Shown here piece after piece: positions 13,415 through 25,947 of a DNA stretch of 64,000 bases; positions within the stretch are counted from its first letter, which is position 1, and the number at the start of each line of letters is the position of its first letter. The DNA is from Piper betle (taxonomy: Eukaryota; Streptophyta; Magnoliopsida; Piperales; Piperaceae): NCBI GenBank assembly GCA_033002965.1, contig JAURVB010014977.1, positions 239,411 through 303,410 on the forward strand, in the 5' to 3' direction. Below the pieces are notes generated by a model. That model had not been told where the DNA came from, did no database searches, and saw only the letters and a list, made by a program, of their open reading frames with translations. The position numbers were made by a program, and so were the translations under genes.

Positions 13415-13672
13415 CACCCTCCCATGCGAAGCTATCAACATGGAGTCGCTGTTCCTAATAGACAACGATGACCACCTCCCCTCTTCCATCTCTCCACAAC
13501 AAGCACAAGTAATGGAGGCTGTCTTCATGTTTGGGACTACGTTATTCCTTGCTTGCCCCTGCCACGGTGAGGAAGTGGATGATTATGGTACTTGTTCTTT
13601 CAACGTGCATTGTTTTAGCCTTCCTACTCACTACCGTTGTCTAGACATTGAAGACAGCTCCGAGGACTGGGA
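13415..13672 (+). pseudogene. DUF295 remnant, first domain with internal deletion
   Basis: Reads NMESLFLIDNDDHL (compare ALYMGWLLQIDCDDNL in the intact copies). After a large internal deletion it continues to CSFNVHCFSLPTHYR...IEDSSEDW (compare CSFDVHCRSLTTHYH...FEDYNCFNW). It ends where exon 1 of the intact genes ends. The ORF is short and not functional. Confidence 0.7.
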
Positions 13673-13756
13673 AATTATTATCTCCATATATCATCACATT
13701 TAACTTTCTGTTCATTATCTTTGACAACACATGTATTTGCAGTGGGAATATCCTAG

Positions 13757-14680
13757 ATGCCCAGATTCCCATATGATTGGGCCGAACATATGTTGTTGCC
13801 CATCCCCATTTTAGTAGTCGTGGCCATGAAACAAGCTTTCAATCGAACAAACAATGTTCTGCCTTTGCTATGTCGTACTTGATCTCCATCGATAGTAAGC
13901 AAAGCCCATTTTAGAAACCCCAATAGGGTCCTCATTTTGATCCATAAATATTTAGATAAGCGCAGAGTGATTGTCTGATTTGATCAGAAAGCAACTGCTG
14001 GTCGCATGTATCTTTGACAACCTATGCATTTGCTGGGTAGGCGCCCAAATTCCCATTTGATCCCAAACAATAGAAGAGGCTATTGTGGTAACTGGGGTTG
14101 GAGAGTGGTCATCTGGTTAGGAGCTCGCTCACGTAAACCAACGTATTTCGACGCGTGATTGCTCATTCGAGACAAGTTGATGATGCCATTGTCCTCAGTA
14201 ACCGGGAGGATGGAGAAGAAGAGGCAGCCCTCACAAGTGGCCTTTTCATATCCAAATTGTATATTTCTAGGCTCAATCCACAAAGATATGTTACGATGCT
14301 CTTCTCGTGAAAGGGCCACTGTTATTGTTATCGCCGACCCCAACATGATGCCACGAATGTTCATTGCTACCACACTGATCCTCTCCAATAAACTTGCACG
14401 AACATATCTTGTTCAGCAGCCATGGCCATGAAAGAAGCCTTCGATCTAACAAACAGCGTCTTGTGTTCGATATGTCGTCGTACTACTCTCCACCGTTAGT
14501 AAGCAAAGTCCATTTCGTAGACTGACCCACTATTGGATGGATCAAAACAAGCTGAACCCTTGCTTACTGACGATTAGATCGAAGGCTTGTTTCATGGCCA
14601 TGGCTGCTAAAACGAAGATGAGTAACAAGATATCTTTGTCCAAGATTGTTGGCTAAGCCTACCTCTTCAACTAACTTCCC
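13757..14680. pseudogene. Scrambled DUF295 second-domain remnants, both strands
   Basis: Minus strand, about 13760-13915: GRTLFVRLKACFMATT, matching KTLFAGPKACFVATA of the intact second domain. Minus strand, 14160-14360: FGYEKATCEGCLFFSI, matching CEGCLLFSIYSY. Minus strand, 14340-14480, and plus strand, 14560-14660: two facing copies of the KACFMAMAAK block. The mixed strands show rearrangement. No ORF spans a domain. Confidence 0.65.
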
Positions 14681-14689
14681 ATAAACTAA

Positions 14690-16310
14690 GCCTGCGAGAA
14701 GTGATCAAAACCGCGATTCTGAAGATAAACCATAAAATAAAATGCCTTCAAATTCATTTAATCAGATAGATAAAAGGAAGCTACAAAACAAATCAAATAA
14801 TGTTTGAAAAAAGATCCTCGTTAAGTTTAAAAAAAGCCATGTTGATGAAAAAACATCCTCTAAAATATGGGAGAATCAAATGCCCACAAGTTGTGGATCT
14901 TTGATGAAACTCACTTTTATATTTATCAAATTCTCTCTTTTAGATGAAATTTAATGACTAAATCTATTTGTTTATTAATAGTTGCATTATAAATAATTAA
15001 ATATATGATTAATGCACAAGTTTTACTTACAGAAATGCACGTTTCATGACCATTGTTCATAAAGCGGCTTCTCAGGTGCCAATCTCTCTGCCATTGCTAG
15101 CAATGCTTTAACTAAACAGGAGTCATGGCAATAGCCCTGTCAGACGTTCAACGAAACTAAGCCTGCTCACTATGAATATTGATAAGTAAATTTCGACATT
15201 GCATTTTTTTCTAGCTCCCATCCTCATCTAATTTTAAGAAAGTAATTCTTATTTATTGATTTACATCAGTGAATATAAAACATGTATCAACTCCTCATTT
15301 TCGATTCCTTCAATCGCGATTTCGATTCATTCAATAAAATTAATAGTTCATGAAATCATAATCATTAGACAGAAACAACAAACCAATATGATTAAACTCT
15401 ATCTTATTACGGAAATAAACAGAAAAGAGCATAATAATTGATGGTAAGCTCTGAAATCCATCAATAGCCTTCATTCTAAATCAGTCTGAATCCAATCTAC
15501 AAGCTAAAATAGAAAATTGATGATGAAACTGCATGGTTTGCAATGTGGGAGAGGCTAGTCTCGCGTCGGCGGGTAGACATGATACGAAATTAACCTGGGA
15601 TATCGATGTAAGTCGGCCATTTGCAGGCGATAAATAAGGGGAAGGGACGGCAAAGCTTGCCTGTGGTGAAGATCTTGTAGTCACCTTCTTTTGAAGATGA
15701 CAGTGAATGTTTATTTTATTTTATTTTTGAGTCCTCTCTTTGGTGCGTAAATTATTTTTAGAAAAATTTTAATTTGGATAAAATTATATTTAAAAAAATT
15801 TTAAACAATTAATGCCAATAAATTAATTATTTTAAAATCTAAATTATGTAAAAAAATTAATCAAATATGTATTATTAAATTACAAAGTTTAATTAATTAA
15901 TATGATAACGATATATATATATATATATATATATACAAAGTACAATTTATCAATTTTTATATTTTTCAATATAGATAGAATTATAAATTAAAAATCAACT
16001 AATAATAAATAGAATATCAATATAAATTTAAAATTCAATGAATATAAATGAGGGCATAGGGCTACTGGGGGCAACGGGTCTTCTGTCATTATAACTTTGA
16101 GTTCATGTAAGGAATTTGGATGTTGGTGTCAGGTATTTGCAACAGCAAAAAAGCCATTAGGATTACATTTTATTTCCTCGAATGTAATTTGATGAGATCA
16201 TTTGATCAAAGCCAAACATATTTTTGATGAACAAATAAAAAGTAAGGTCTATCAACCCGAATCAACGAAAACATACAACAGGCCGAACTAGTGCAGGTAC
16301 AAATATGAAG
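14690..16310. other. Intergenic DNA with (TA)n
   Basis: AT-rich with no gene supported. A (TA)n microsatellite lies at about 15912-15936. The short ORF at 15481-15684 has no recognisable domain, no splice context and no family resemblance. Confidence 0.6.
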
Positions 16311-16319
16311 AAGCAGTGA

Positions 16320-17237
16320 TCATTTGGGATCAGAGAAGAAGCCATTAATGGCGGGCATGATCTCCGGGCTTTTGCTGCGAACATACCTCCTCAGAATGTT
16401 CTCCTTGTACCGACGCCCTTCGTCATGGTTGTCCAGCACCCCAGCTGCCCTGTTCTCCTTTGTCACCCTGCATTTGTTCAATTTCATCCCACATCATATA
16501 ACATTGTGTAACAAAAATACAATCAAATGATTTTCGACATGGATTACATGCAACCTACTTCACTTTTTTTGAAGTGATAACAACGAGGTAGAATAATATT
16601 GGTTTAATATGTTCACAAAGAAAGACTAATACAGAGAGATCTGCTTTGCATTTTCATAGAACTCCATCTCACATCAATAATAATGTTTATAGATGATAGC
16701 TTTCATCTGGGTATCTCAAGATGGACATCCAAGCTAGATCTAAGCTAAAACAGTATGTATGTTGGATGATAGTAAATTAAATTGATCAAAGAACTGATGT
16801 TTTTGATATACATGCAATTCCCATCATCAATGGCTACTTGTTTCATGACATATGATGATGCATGCATAAGAACTCAAGAACTTAAAAAACGCAATTACCA
16901 TAATCTACACATATGTTCTAAGAATGTTCAACAAAACGAAAACAAAATCTCCATGCCGATTGACTGTACAAAGTACCTGACTTCAGGATTGGTGGTGATG
17001 TTTCTAACAAGCTGATAACCGCAGATCCCGACTGCAACACCAACCGTGGCAAACAGAGGATACGCCTACAAACCGTTCCCATCCACGAACACACAAAACA
17101 GTGAATACCCAACAACGCAAAAGAAACGCAAAACTCCAATACCTATTAAAAAGTAAAGAAAAAGAAGAGAACGAACAGCTCATGCTCACCTCAGGCCTCA
17201 ACCAACGTTTAAGAACGGAGGAAGTAGAAGCCGCCAT
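16320..17237 (-). CDS. B12D-like mitochondrial small protein
   Basis: Three exons (17237-17190, 17065-16977, 16467-16320) join in frame to 94 aa, the usual length of plant B12D proteins. It opens MAASTSSVLKRWLRPE. A hydrophobic segment (about residues 17-42, AYPLFATVGVAVGICGYQLV) is a likely membrane anchor. The diagnostic core follows: TNPEVRVTKENRAAGVLDNH, then RRYKENILRRYVR and a C-terminal end PAINGFFSDPK. The family is linked to the NDUFA4-like group and mitochondria; B12D of rice has been tied to germination under low oxygen. The function here is inferred from the family only. All splice sites are GT-AG. Confidence 0.92.
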
Positions 17238-17330
17238 CTACGTGCTTCCAACAAATTAGGAGGTGTCGGAGCAGCAGATGGCCGGACGGACGATTGGAGA
17301 ACAAGGAGAAGGCTGGTTGGAGAATATTTC

Positions 17331-17341
17331 TTTTATATATA
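17331..17341 (-). promoter_or_regulatory. TATA box of the B12D-like gene
   Basis: On the minus strand CTATATATAAAAG lies about 95 bases before the start codon, with a GA/CT-rich run (17341-17371) just upstream. This layout is typical of plant core promoters and leaves a leader of about 60-70 bases. Confidence 0.55.
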
Positions 17342-17579
17342 GAGAGAGAGAAAGAGAAAAAGAAAGACAACTCAGAGATGTTGGGAGGGGAGGAAAATGT
17401 GCGAGAAGGTGGGGAGTTAGTGCAGCGTATACCAATTTGGATTCGTAGTCCAACGCCGTTCATTTTTTTCCCATCTTTTCTAGTCTTTGTCAAATATGGA
17501 GGCCATGATGTTCGTCCATTCACACGGAGGTTTCAATGGAACCTTCGGCATCGTCTCCATGATTGAAAAATCGGCAATC

Positions 17580-18477
17580 TGCACCGATCTACGTCCCCTC
17601 TCGCTATGACCAATGCATGCAAGCCAGTCATCTCGTTTATTTTAGTGGGAGAACAATCATGTTACGTTGTTACTAAATAACTCAAACCGGAAAGAAAAGT
17701 AGACATCTATCTACTATTTATTTACTTTAACCCTCTTATAATTTTTTTTACATTAAAGCGCCTGTTTTTTTTCCCATCTCAACTTATTTTTACAACTTCT
17801 TAATACTTTTACTTTAATTTGAATTTATTTATTATTATTAATTATTAGGAACGTAATGGATAATTGGATAATTTATAAGCACAATCCTTTGAGATCAAGC
17901 AAAAACTAATGCCATGAACATGGATAATTATGAAAATAATTTTTTACAACTTTCAAAAGTATGCTATTTTTGTTCACTTTGCTGATATAGATTTTATTGA
18001 TTTATAATGACAAAACAATGGCACAAATATAAAATGAATTTTCAGGGGCTCCTGCCTTTAATACCTTCTGCTAGCTAGGAACTAGAAAAACAGAAAACAA
18101 AGAGTAATGTGAAGTAATAAGGAGAGCCATGTACTACTTTTTAATTGCTCCAAGCTAAATGATTCAGTAAAGGCTGTTCCATATCTATTTATGAAATCAA
18201 TTAACCTATGCATCTCAAATTATAATTCATTTATCAATTTAAACTTCCCAAGCCTATGAGCTTTTTGTTAAAGTCCACAAACTGTAGAAATAATTCTAAA
18301 CTAATTTTCTGTGTTTTGTTTTATCCATCATAAAATTCTCTGCTTGTTTTCAAAGTATGCCTGCGTAGATAAAAACAATTTTATCATCTTCTTGTCTTGC
18401 TTAATATATTTTGATCTCCAATATAAATATATATGTATGGATATTTATGTATGTTGAACTTCTGTCACAATGTGCAG
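17580..18477. other. Intergenic DNA
   Basis: AT-rich DNA with no gene seen. In particular, the missing first exon of the THG1-like gene downstream (the segment before the FEKP motif) was looked for here and not found. Confidence 0.5.
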
Positions 18478-20480
18478 ATTTTTTGAGCTTTACGATTTTG
18501 AAAAGCCCAGTGATGGGCTACCATTGAACCTTATGAATGCTTGTGCCATTGCATTGCAAAAGGAGTTCAAAGATGTTGTTTTATCGTATGGCTTCAATGA
18601 CGAATATAGGTAGCATAGTTGCGGTTGTTATTTTATTGTCTTAAGCTGCCATAATGTTTCTTACCCGTCTTTTATTCTTGTTGTTACAGTTTTGTTTTCA
18701 GAAAGTAAAGTCAATTTGAAGAAAGATGTAGCAATCTTTTCTTTTTCATATTTGATTTTCTGAATTTTTTGATTTTTTTGTGCTGATTTCAGCATTAAAT
18801 TATTACTGATTGATCCGAGCTCTTTTTTTCTGCAGTACAGTAAAACTGATAAGCCAATGCTGGACCTGATACATGTCTGTGCAGTTGCAGTTCTGGAAGA
18901 ATTTTTGGATACTCTTTTGTTGTATTTTTCCAGAGACGAATTTGGGTAAATATTTTTTGTTTCAATCTGTTATTCTTCAACATAATTTTCTAGTACAGAT
19001 CGTTAAATGTATTGAACTTCTCAGTTTTGTTTTCAAGAGGAAAAACTGCATGAGAAAGGCTCCAGGTTCCCTTCTTTGCTTCATTTTTTAGTAAAGTAAG
19101 TTGGAGTAATACTTTGTGGGTTTGCAGTGACATGAAACTCTCAACTGCAATTTTCTTCTGGAATGCTTATTTCAAGAAGCGTCTAGACTTTTCCTGGAGC
19201 AAGAGATCGGGGATTTGTCTGCATTAGACTGGCGTGTATTTTGTTTTCCTACAGTTGCAATCCTTCTGGAATTTTTGGCATGTTATGAGTGTAAGTTAAT
19301 TATTGTCTTGCTCTCAATATTTCAGGAAAAATTTTATGTTCACTTTGGCCCATAGGGAGTTTATTTGTTACTTACGGATCATTCACTGTGAAGAATGTAC
19401 ATGATTTTATGACTGAGATATTTGTCATCCTCCGAGAAAGTTCTAAAGAGAGATTTATAGTTTCTGCATTTGGGCCTATTTGTTTGTGATGATTAAACTC
19501 CGACATGAGTGCAAAACTTTGGTTACTCAACTTTGGGGTTCAGTCCACTCACTGAACAGGGGTTAGATTTATTGGACTGCCATCGTTGAAGGGACATTGA
19601 TTTAAATTGCATTGATAGTTGAAATAATATATGTGATAACCAACATTAGCAGCCAACTAATGGTATTAAACATTGGTTATCCCATTTATAACTCTGTGGT
19701 GGTTATGGGATCCCTTCTATTAATGATTTTTTGGATTTGGGTCGTGCTCGTCTGACCTAAGTATGGCCAGATATTGTGGGATTAAGATATGAGCCACAAA
19801 AAACTTTTAGGTGTGAGGTAACCATTAGAAGAGATTCCAAATTTCAACATTTACTGGCAGGCCTTTCCGACCGATACAATGCTCTTATCATTTGGTGGCA
19901 GGTGGGAGTGAGACTAGTGTAATTTGATGACAATTATGTTGCTAGACATTGCCAAAGTCCAATAACTATTATGGTAGAATGTTTTGTACCTTCTCAACTT
20001 TTGTGCTAATTGCTATATTCATCTGTGTATGTAGCTTCTGTAAGCAGATCATGGAACTTGCTCCCACTTGCTTGGAAAGTCTGAGGAGACCAAAGTCGAG
20101 GCTCCGGATCTAGAGGTATGCAACTGTTCTTCGAAATTGAAATGGTTGTTTTATGCATGGTGAGTTATTCTTGATGAAAGCCATGAATTTTGTTACATTG
20201 CCTCAAAGTGGTAATTAGGAGTTATCTTACTGTTGTAATTGACATTGATCAAACCTAATGGGTAATCATTTTGTCGGGTTAGATGTGAAAAAGGAAAAGT
20301 TTGCTTCGTTATGCGAACTGTTTAAAAAAATTGTTTTAGGTAAAAGATGTCGCTCAAGTGGAAGAAACCGGAAGAATGAATGAACTACAGGAGCAAATGA
20401 CTTTGGATTATTGTAATGGACATGTGTGCTATGCATGGAAGGAATTCTGTAATGTCTTCGACTTTCGGATGGCATATGCG
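18478..20480 (+). pseudogene. tRNA-His guanylyltransferase (THG1-like) pseudogene
   Basis: THG1 adds the -1 guanosine to tRNA-His; the plant enzyme has two THG1 domains in tandem. Here two diverged copies of the same exon pair are seen. First: 18478-18609 reads FFELYDFEKPSDG...LNLMNACAIALQKEF...YGFNDEYS, then 18690-18705 FVFRK. Second: 18836-18945 reads KTDKPMLDLIHVCAVAVLEEF...RDEFG, then 19025 onward FVFKRKN. Splice phases fit within each pair. The exon with the catalytic aspartate is missing upstream, the FYQRRASK region is lost, and only weak remnants follow (a frameshifted KSEETKVEA-like piece near 20070-20107; a VEETGRMNE-like piece near 20355). The far 3' assignment is uncertain. I judge the gene dead. 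Confidence 0.6.
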
Positions 20481-20529
20481 GACTCTCGGAGATTAATTGA
20501 CAAACATATGAGCTACAAATAATTTCTGC

Positions 20530-21770
20530 GATTTAATCATAGCCTCGGCACAAATTTACTACCAGTTTTGACTTGTTGATGATTCCTTATTACACCAACA
20601 AGGTGGGGTTTTGGAGTTTCAGACTACCAAGGGTAAACAAACAATGCTGGCTGGGGTAACGTTACCCATTTACGTCATAACAGATAGGACATAAGAGCCA
20701 AAGAAGACAGAATTTGAAGCATGCTCAGAATTTAGCTTGGACATCTTCAAATTTCTGGACAGTATAAAAGATTAATAGGGTTTGGGATGGCTATTTTGTT
20801 GTCAGGCCAAATTTGATTTGGTTAGTCTATCTGTGCGCAATGTAATGCCAGTATATATTGTTGAAAGAAACTGCAGCATGTATAGAGCAAATGCTTGATC
20901 TTTCTTTTTTTCTTTCCCTTCATTTCTAATTTGGTATCTTTAACCTGCATAAAACGCTTGCTTTAGGCTGGAAAAGCTGTTCTGAAGGTATCTATAAAAA
21001 ACCAGCTGAGAGTGGTGAGGCACTAGATAGTAATCCTAACTACCACAATTGCAAAGTGATCGGCATATTTAACCAACCAATGTTGTAGCAAGAGTGTGTA
21101 ACAAGGAAGGATGTGCTACTACATTCTTAAATTGATGATGGTAAGATGTTAATTTTCTTGTTATCTTTTAAAGTTGTTACCTGTTGGGAAGGTGATAGGA
21201 TCTTCTGGAGTTGGCAATAAACCTTTACTCCTAAGAGCGTGAAGAAAGTCCAATAGAATCCAAATTTGCTTCGATCAAATCTCACACAATTGCTGTTTGT
21301 AATTAAGCAGAAACAAAGTGTAGCAGGTAGAAGAGAAATAGAGAAGAAATGAGAATTGTAGAAGAGATGGAAGAGTTGCAAAGTTTGAATTCTCAATTTA
21401 GAAGTAAAGAGAAAAAAGTGAGAGAAGAAATGAAGTTTGGAGAAGATTGCAATTCCGTTTTTTATAGTATTTTCTACCTCCAAAATAACCAAACAACTTC
21501 ACCTTGTATCATCATCATATCAGAAGGTATTTTTGTTCGATCGAGTTCCAGATCCATGGCCAGTGGATGTAAGTAAGATCACAAAGCTATAAGATGACAA
21601 CCAGTTTCAACATTGTAAACATAAATGCCACTAACAATGTTTGTTGAAAACATTTCAAGCGCATAGTTTCTATATAGAGGAGAATTCATCATCCTTCAAT
21701 AGAAGAGAACAAGAAAACATGCCAACAAAATATCTTGACACGATTAGCTATTTTAGATAGAAAATATCAA
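20530..21770. other. Intergenic DNA
   Basis: No gene supported. A purine-rich stretch (21320-21440, AGAAGAGATGG-like repeats) produces the short ORFs seen there on both strands. Confidence 0.5.
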
Positions 21771-21780
21771 ATTGTAGGCG

Positions 21781-24260
21781 TTAGTGAACCTCCTTGAGTA
21801 GTTTTTTTCTTTCTTGAGGCATTTGTCCATACCAAGATTTCCATGTCTTCATGTAGTGCTCAAACAGTTCCTTTATTTCTGTTAAGGGTAGCAAGAAAAA
21901 TCAGGATCTCCAGAAGTATACTCAAAACACACCACAAACTTCAAACTTACGGAGAAATATGAATATACTAACAGTAATATAAACTATTAAGTGTGGCATA
22001 TGAATTTAACTAGGTACAAAAAATTCACCTTGATTATGGTATCTGGGCTGAAAATTAGAGACTATGTTCTCCCATTTGCAAGCTGGTTTCCTAGTTGTCA
22101 CTACACCGGATCCTTCAACTAGGGTAGATGGGCAAAATGGCCCATAGTCATAAGCCTTTGGAGCTTTTTGCCGGAGCATTTGAAGATCTTTATTTTGGAT
22201 CTCTTGGTTCACTGCAACCTTGATGGAGTGCTGTTCTTCATCAGACAAAGACAGTAGTCGACACTTTGTGAAATCAGTATTTGTTACATCAGTTCCGAAT
22301 ACCCTTTTGACACCCTGTTTTGAATCAAGCAACAAATCAGGTTCTGTTGCACATCTTTCATGATTTCTTCCCCATAGCCTAACCATCTGAATGCTGGTTT
22401 TCTTGTGTTTGTGTGTGTCTGCAAAATGATTCAAATAATGATAACTTGCAATTCATTCATTTTGTTTGCAAAGATAAAAAAAAATTATGTAAATCCTGGC
22501 TCAATGTTACCTTCTGAATAAGGTTCATAGATGACAATACATTTGCAATGTCATAGAGTCGTCGTAGTATTGCTGCAGAGTAGAATAAAAAAGTCAGTTG
22601 TTTAACCATGGTGTCATGCAAAAACCACATCAAGAAAGTATAAAGGAAATTTCCCTACTTTGCATAATGCTGGAGTTTGGAGTATCTCCTAGCAATAACC
22701 TTGCAGCTTCATCGAGAGGCACTATTTCCGACTGAAACACGTTGTGACAAGGTTATAATTTGCGGAATGAAAGGCAATCATGTTAGTCAAGCGTTAGCAC
22801 ACACAAAAAAAAGGACAATTGAAGGAGTTCATGTAGCTATTTACATCTGTGGAAAGGAACAGTTTGACAAAGTTTTGAGTGAGAAGAGCCAAAGATATTT
22901 CTCTTCTATTTTCTGCAACAAACCAAAACCTGTCTTAATAGTTTTGATATTTCACTCAGAACACAGATATAGAAGCAAACATCCTCTTTGAAAGACAACT
23001 CAGCCTAAAGTACTCAGACAGCAAACAGAAGATGCTATTGCTCACAACCTGTTGTTCTTGCACAAAATAGTAGAACTTATAATTTCACACATAACAAATG
23101 TTCTCCACATAAGTTATGCAATTACCATTTCTACTTTTGGTGGAAGCATCTGATGACGAATTTTCCTTGAAACGAGAGCTGGACTTCGATTTATCCTCTA
23201 CGTTTCCAACAGCTTGATCAGTTGGCAATTTCACATCATCACAACGGGCACCCTGATCCTAAATTCCAGAAAGAAAACCATCCACATTAAGCTTTCTCTT
23301 GCTCTGAAACAATGAGTTGAGCTAAAAAAATTTGGCTTAGTTTGATCCAATTACCGAGTCATAGCTACATAAATTTTTTACATCGCCGCAAAAGTTCTCC
23401 ATCAATGCACCCTCCTGCAGAATTGCACAATCAAAACATCAGTAGCCATTAAAAACAAATCCAAGAAAAAATTCAGAAGACAGAAAATAGCTAAATTGTA
23501 CCCTGAGGTTATCCAGAGCCTTTGGGATAGCATCAAAACCCTTCCAATAATAACTGTTCTTGGCCTTCCTAACTAGCACCTAAATTGAAAAAAGACCAAT
23601 CCCATGATTCACATCTCCATAATCATATCGACAAAAAAACTCACAAAAAAAAATCATTACTCCAATGCTCTCGAGCACGTTCACAATATCATATATCCTT
23701 CTCTTCTCAACACCTAAAAATCCAATCCATATATATATATATATATGAAAAGAAATGAAAAAAAAGATTAGATCTCAGATAAAAAAAACAAAAATTCCTC
23801 ATTGGAAGAAGAAGAACAGCTCGACAACCAACCTAAACTCCAAGCGGCCTCATCAAGCTCGATCAAATTGACACCGTCCCTATCATACAACTGCATAAAT
23901 CTGAATAAAAAGGATCCAAATTCAATCAACCAGTATCCGGAGCAAGAACTGAACCAGGCGAAAAAGACCAAAAAGTAAAACAGACGAGTACTTGGAGCAG
24001 AGAAGGCCTAAAGACTTCTGCTTTCGGCTATAGGAGTTGAGGCCAGAGGCGGAGTCGGCGAGGGAGGAGGGATCCGGCGCCGCCATGGCCTTGGAGGCCG
24101 TCGCCGGCGGCGAGATCTTGGTTCCGGAGGAAAGTGGCGGCGGCGGCGCGAGGTTTTGTCCGGAAGTTTGAATTTTCTTTTGCCCGTTTATGTCCGATTG
24201 GGTCCGACGGGGGGTTTGAATTTTGGCGGGTTTTTTCCCTCGTTGCAGTTGACTTGCCAC
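21781..24260 (-). CDS. DEL/E2FE-type atypical E2F, with a frameshift
   Basis: Eleven minus-strand exons: 24260-23992, 23900-23833, 23713-23661, 23579-23502, 23414-23355, 23258-23126, 22912-22845, 22731-22659, 22572-22511, 22418-22029 and 21878-21781. The first nine join in frame. Two winged-helix DNA-binding domains are seen: about 77-145 (YSRKQKSLGLLCSKF ... EKRRIYDIVNVLESIG ... NSYYWKGF) and about 224-302 (LALLTQNFVKLFLS ... RRLYDIANVLSSMNLIQK ... TRKPAFRWLG). Both carry the RRxYD recognition motif, and no dimerisation or Rb-binding region is seen. This is the DEL group of monomeric E2F repressors that restrain endoreduplication genes. In exon 10 the frame must shift by one base directly after FRWLG (near 22376-22380) to reach the conserved KRVFGTDVTN block; unshifted, it stops about 30 residues later. 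Either a real lesion or a sequence error. Confidence 0.85.
24221..24230 (+). promoter_or_regulatory. E2F-type site in the first exon of the E2F gene
   Basis: TTTTGGCGGG, the same 10-mer found upstream of the kinase gene, lies about 30 bases inside the assigned coding start. If translation begins at the later Met59 (MAAPDPSS), it falls in the leader. Autoregulation of E2F genes through such sites is known in plants; here it is only a sequence match. Confidence 0.35.
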
Positions 24261-24269
24261 GGCCGGAAC

Positions 24270-25260
24270 AAGTCAGCGTAGTGAGTAAGATTTAAATTTT
24301 AAATAATTTTAATTTTAATTGGAAAATATTAGACAAAAATAATATTTTTAACCAAGGAATAAACCCTATCTACGAATAAATACTTTATCGGATAATTCAT
24401 TGGCCTTGTATTATCTCGTTTTTTGCCCTCTTTTGCATTTAAAAATAAAATATAAAATATTATTATTGATGTAATGAAAACAAACTAAAGTTTTCATCCA
24501 AATTGATAGATGCTTCGTAATCGATCATAATGTCACGATCATAATTGACCATAATAGACCACTCATAGATAGATAGATAAATGACATGAGATTTTTATTG
24601 TAATTAACCCAGCAGAATTGATATTTTTGTTTTTGGCTACACATTGTGATTATCTGATCATCAACTCTTATGTATATAATATTGTCCTCTTCCCCAACAA
24701 GATGTACCAAATCAAAAAAAACAGAGAGAAAAAAAAGACAATCGACGACACATGAACACTTTGATAGAGCGTTCAAGAGTTGGAAGAATGCTAAACTACT
24801 TTGACACGGCGGAGGTTAGATGCTCATGTCTAGAGATAGATGGCATAAAGTGTGGATTAGACATGGTTATATACACATTCAATTTGAATCCGAATATTCG
24901 AATCTAACTATCCAAAAATCTCGATCGGAATTTACGAAACTCATATCCAATTCAAGTAAATAAAATAATATAAATTTTAATATAAAAGTAGAGAAAAATA
25001 ATAAAACTATTTTTAAAATTTTTTATAATATTATGTATAAAATATTTTGTTATTTAAGAATAATGTCAGATGTACCCTTGTGATAACTATCTTTATCATC
25101 AGCATAATACATAGCAGTGTGAGCATGCATTTTAGAGTAGAATATTATGTTAGTGAGATGGGTTTTAGGGTTTCCTTTCAGCCGGGCAGCCGTTGTACAT
25201 AACTCCACTCTCATATGAGCTCTGCAACTTTTAAGCCCGACTTATACAAGGACGTCTCAA
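24270..25260. other. Intergenic DNA
   Basis: AT-rich, no gene supported. Confidence 0.5.
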
Positions 25261-25261
25261 T

Positions 25262-25505
25262 ATCACACAATTAGTCGCAGCAAAAGTCATATATTATGGC
25301 CATCACCATGCATGAAGCGCAATTCCATGGCCACCTCATCATTAAGGTCATAAAATGCTAACTTCTTTTTGAAGGCAACATCACGGTAATGAACTACTAA
25401 GTTAGAAAAAATCATGAACAATTAACTAAGTTTTCTACCATTTTTTTTCAGAAAAGAAGTCATATACATTAAATAAGCTTCTTCTACTGAGTTGGGCATG
25501 TGAAG
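25262..25505. repeat. Repeat shared with 41105-41345
   Basis: A stretch beginning TTAGTCGCAGCAAAAGTCAT and ending AAGCTTCTTCTA(C/T)TGAGTTGGGCA recurs nearly unchanged at about 41105-41345 in the same orientation. In this copy it leads directly into the DUF295 3' end. At 41 kb it is joined instead to a glycolate oxidase exon fragment and an array flank module. Confidence 0.75.
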
Positions 25506-25947
25506 GGGGAAGTGACGATATTCTTGCTGGTGGCTCTGTCATGTCCAAACCCTATACCTATGGATGGAACCCACAACTGCATGTGCTGATCTCTTTTTGT
25601 GAAAGGCCCATCATATGTACTTACGTCCACCCTAACAACCCGATGCCACAAAAGCTCATTACCCCAATCTCCACCAAACTTGGATGAACATATCATGTTA
25701 GCTATCTCCGGTTAGCGACTGTGGCTATGAAACAAGCCTTTGGTCCAGCAAACAGCGTCTTGTCGCCAATATCTTGCACTTCCCTCCACCGATAAAAAGA
25801 GAAATAATGGCTCTCTTTATATAATATAATCTAATTAACGCTCTCTTTTTTGGCATGCTATGAATCTCTCATGAGAAATCAAGTCCCATCTATAAATTCT
25901 AATTAGATTATGGTTTCGATCCATGAATACCGAGATGAGGTCGACGT
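25484..25947 (-). pseudogene. DUF295 C-terminal fragment
   Basis: The minus strand reads SKFGGDWGNELLWHRV...GPFTKRDQHMQLWVPSIGIG and ends SPFTCPTQ, matching the last about 70 residues of the intact second DUF295 domain. Further upstream the match resumes at 25866-25947 after an unrelated insertion of about 70 bases (25797-25865). It stops where the copia-like element begins. Non-functional. Confidence 0.8.

Noticed and set aside
20041..20520. Possible further functional exons of THG1
   Set aside because: Only weak, frameshifted resemblance; kept only as uncertain remnants of the pseudogene.
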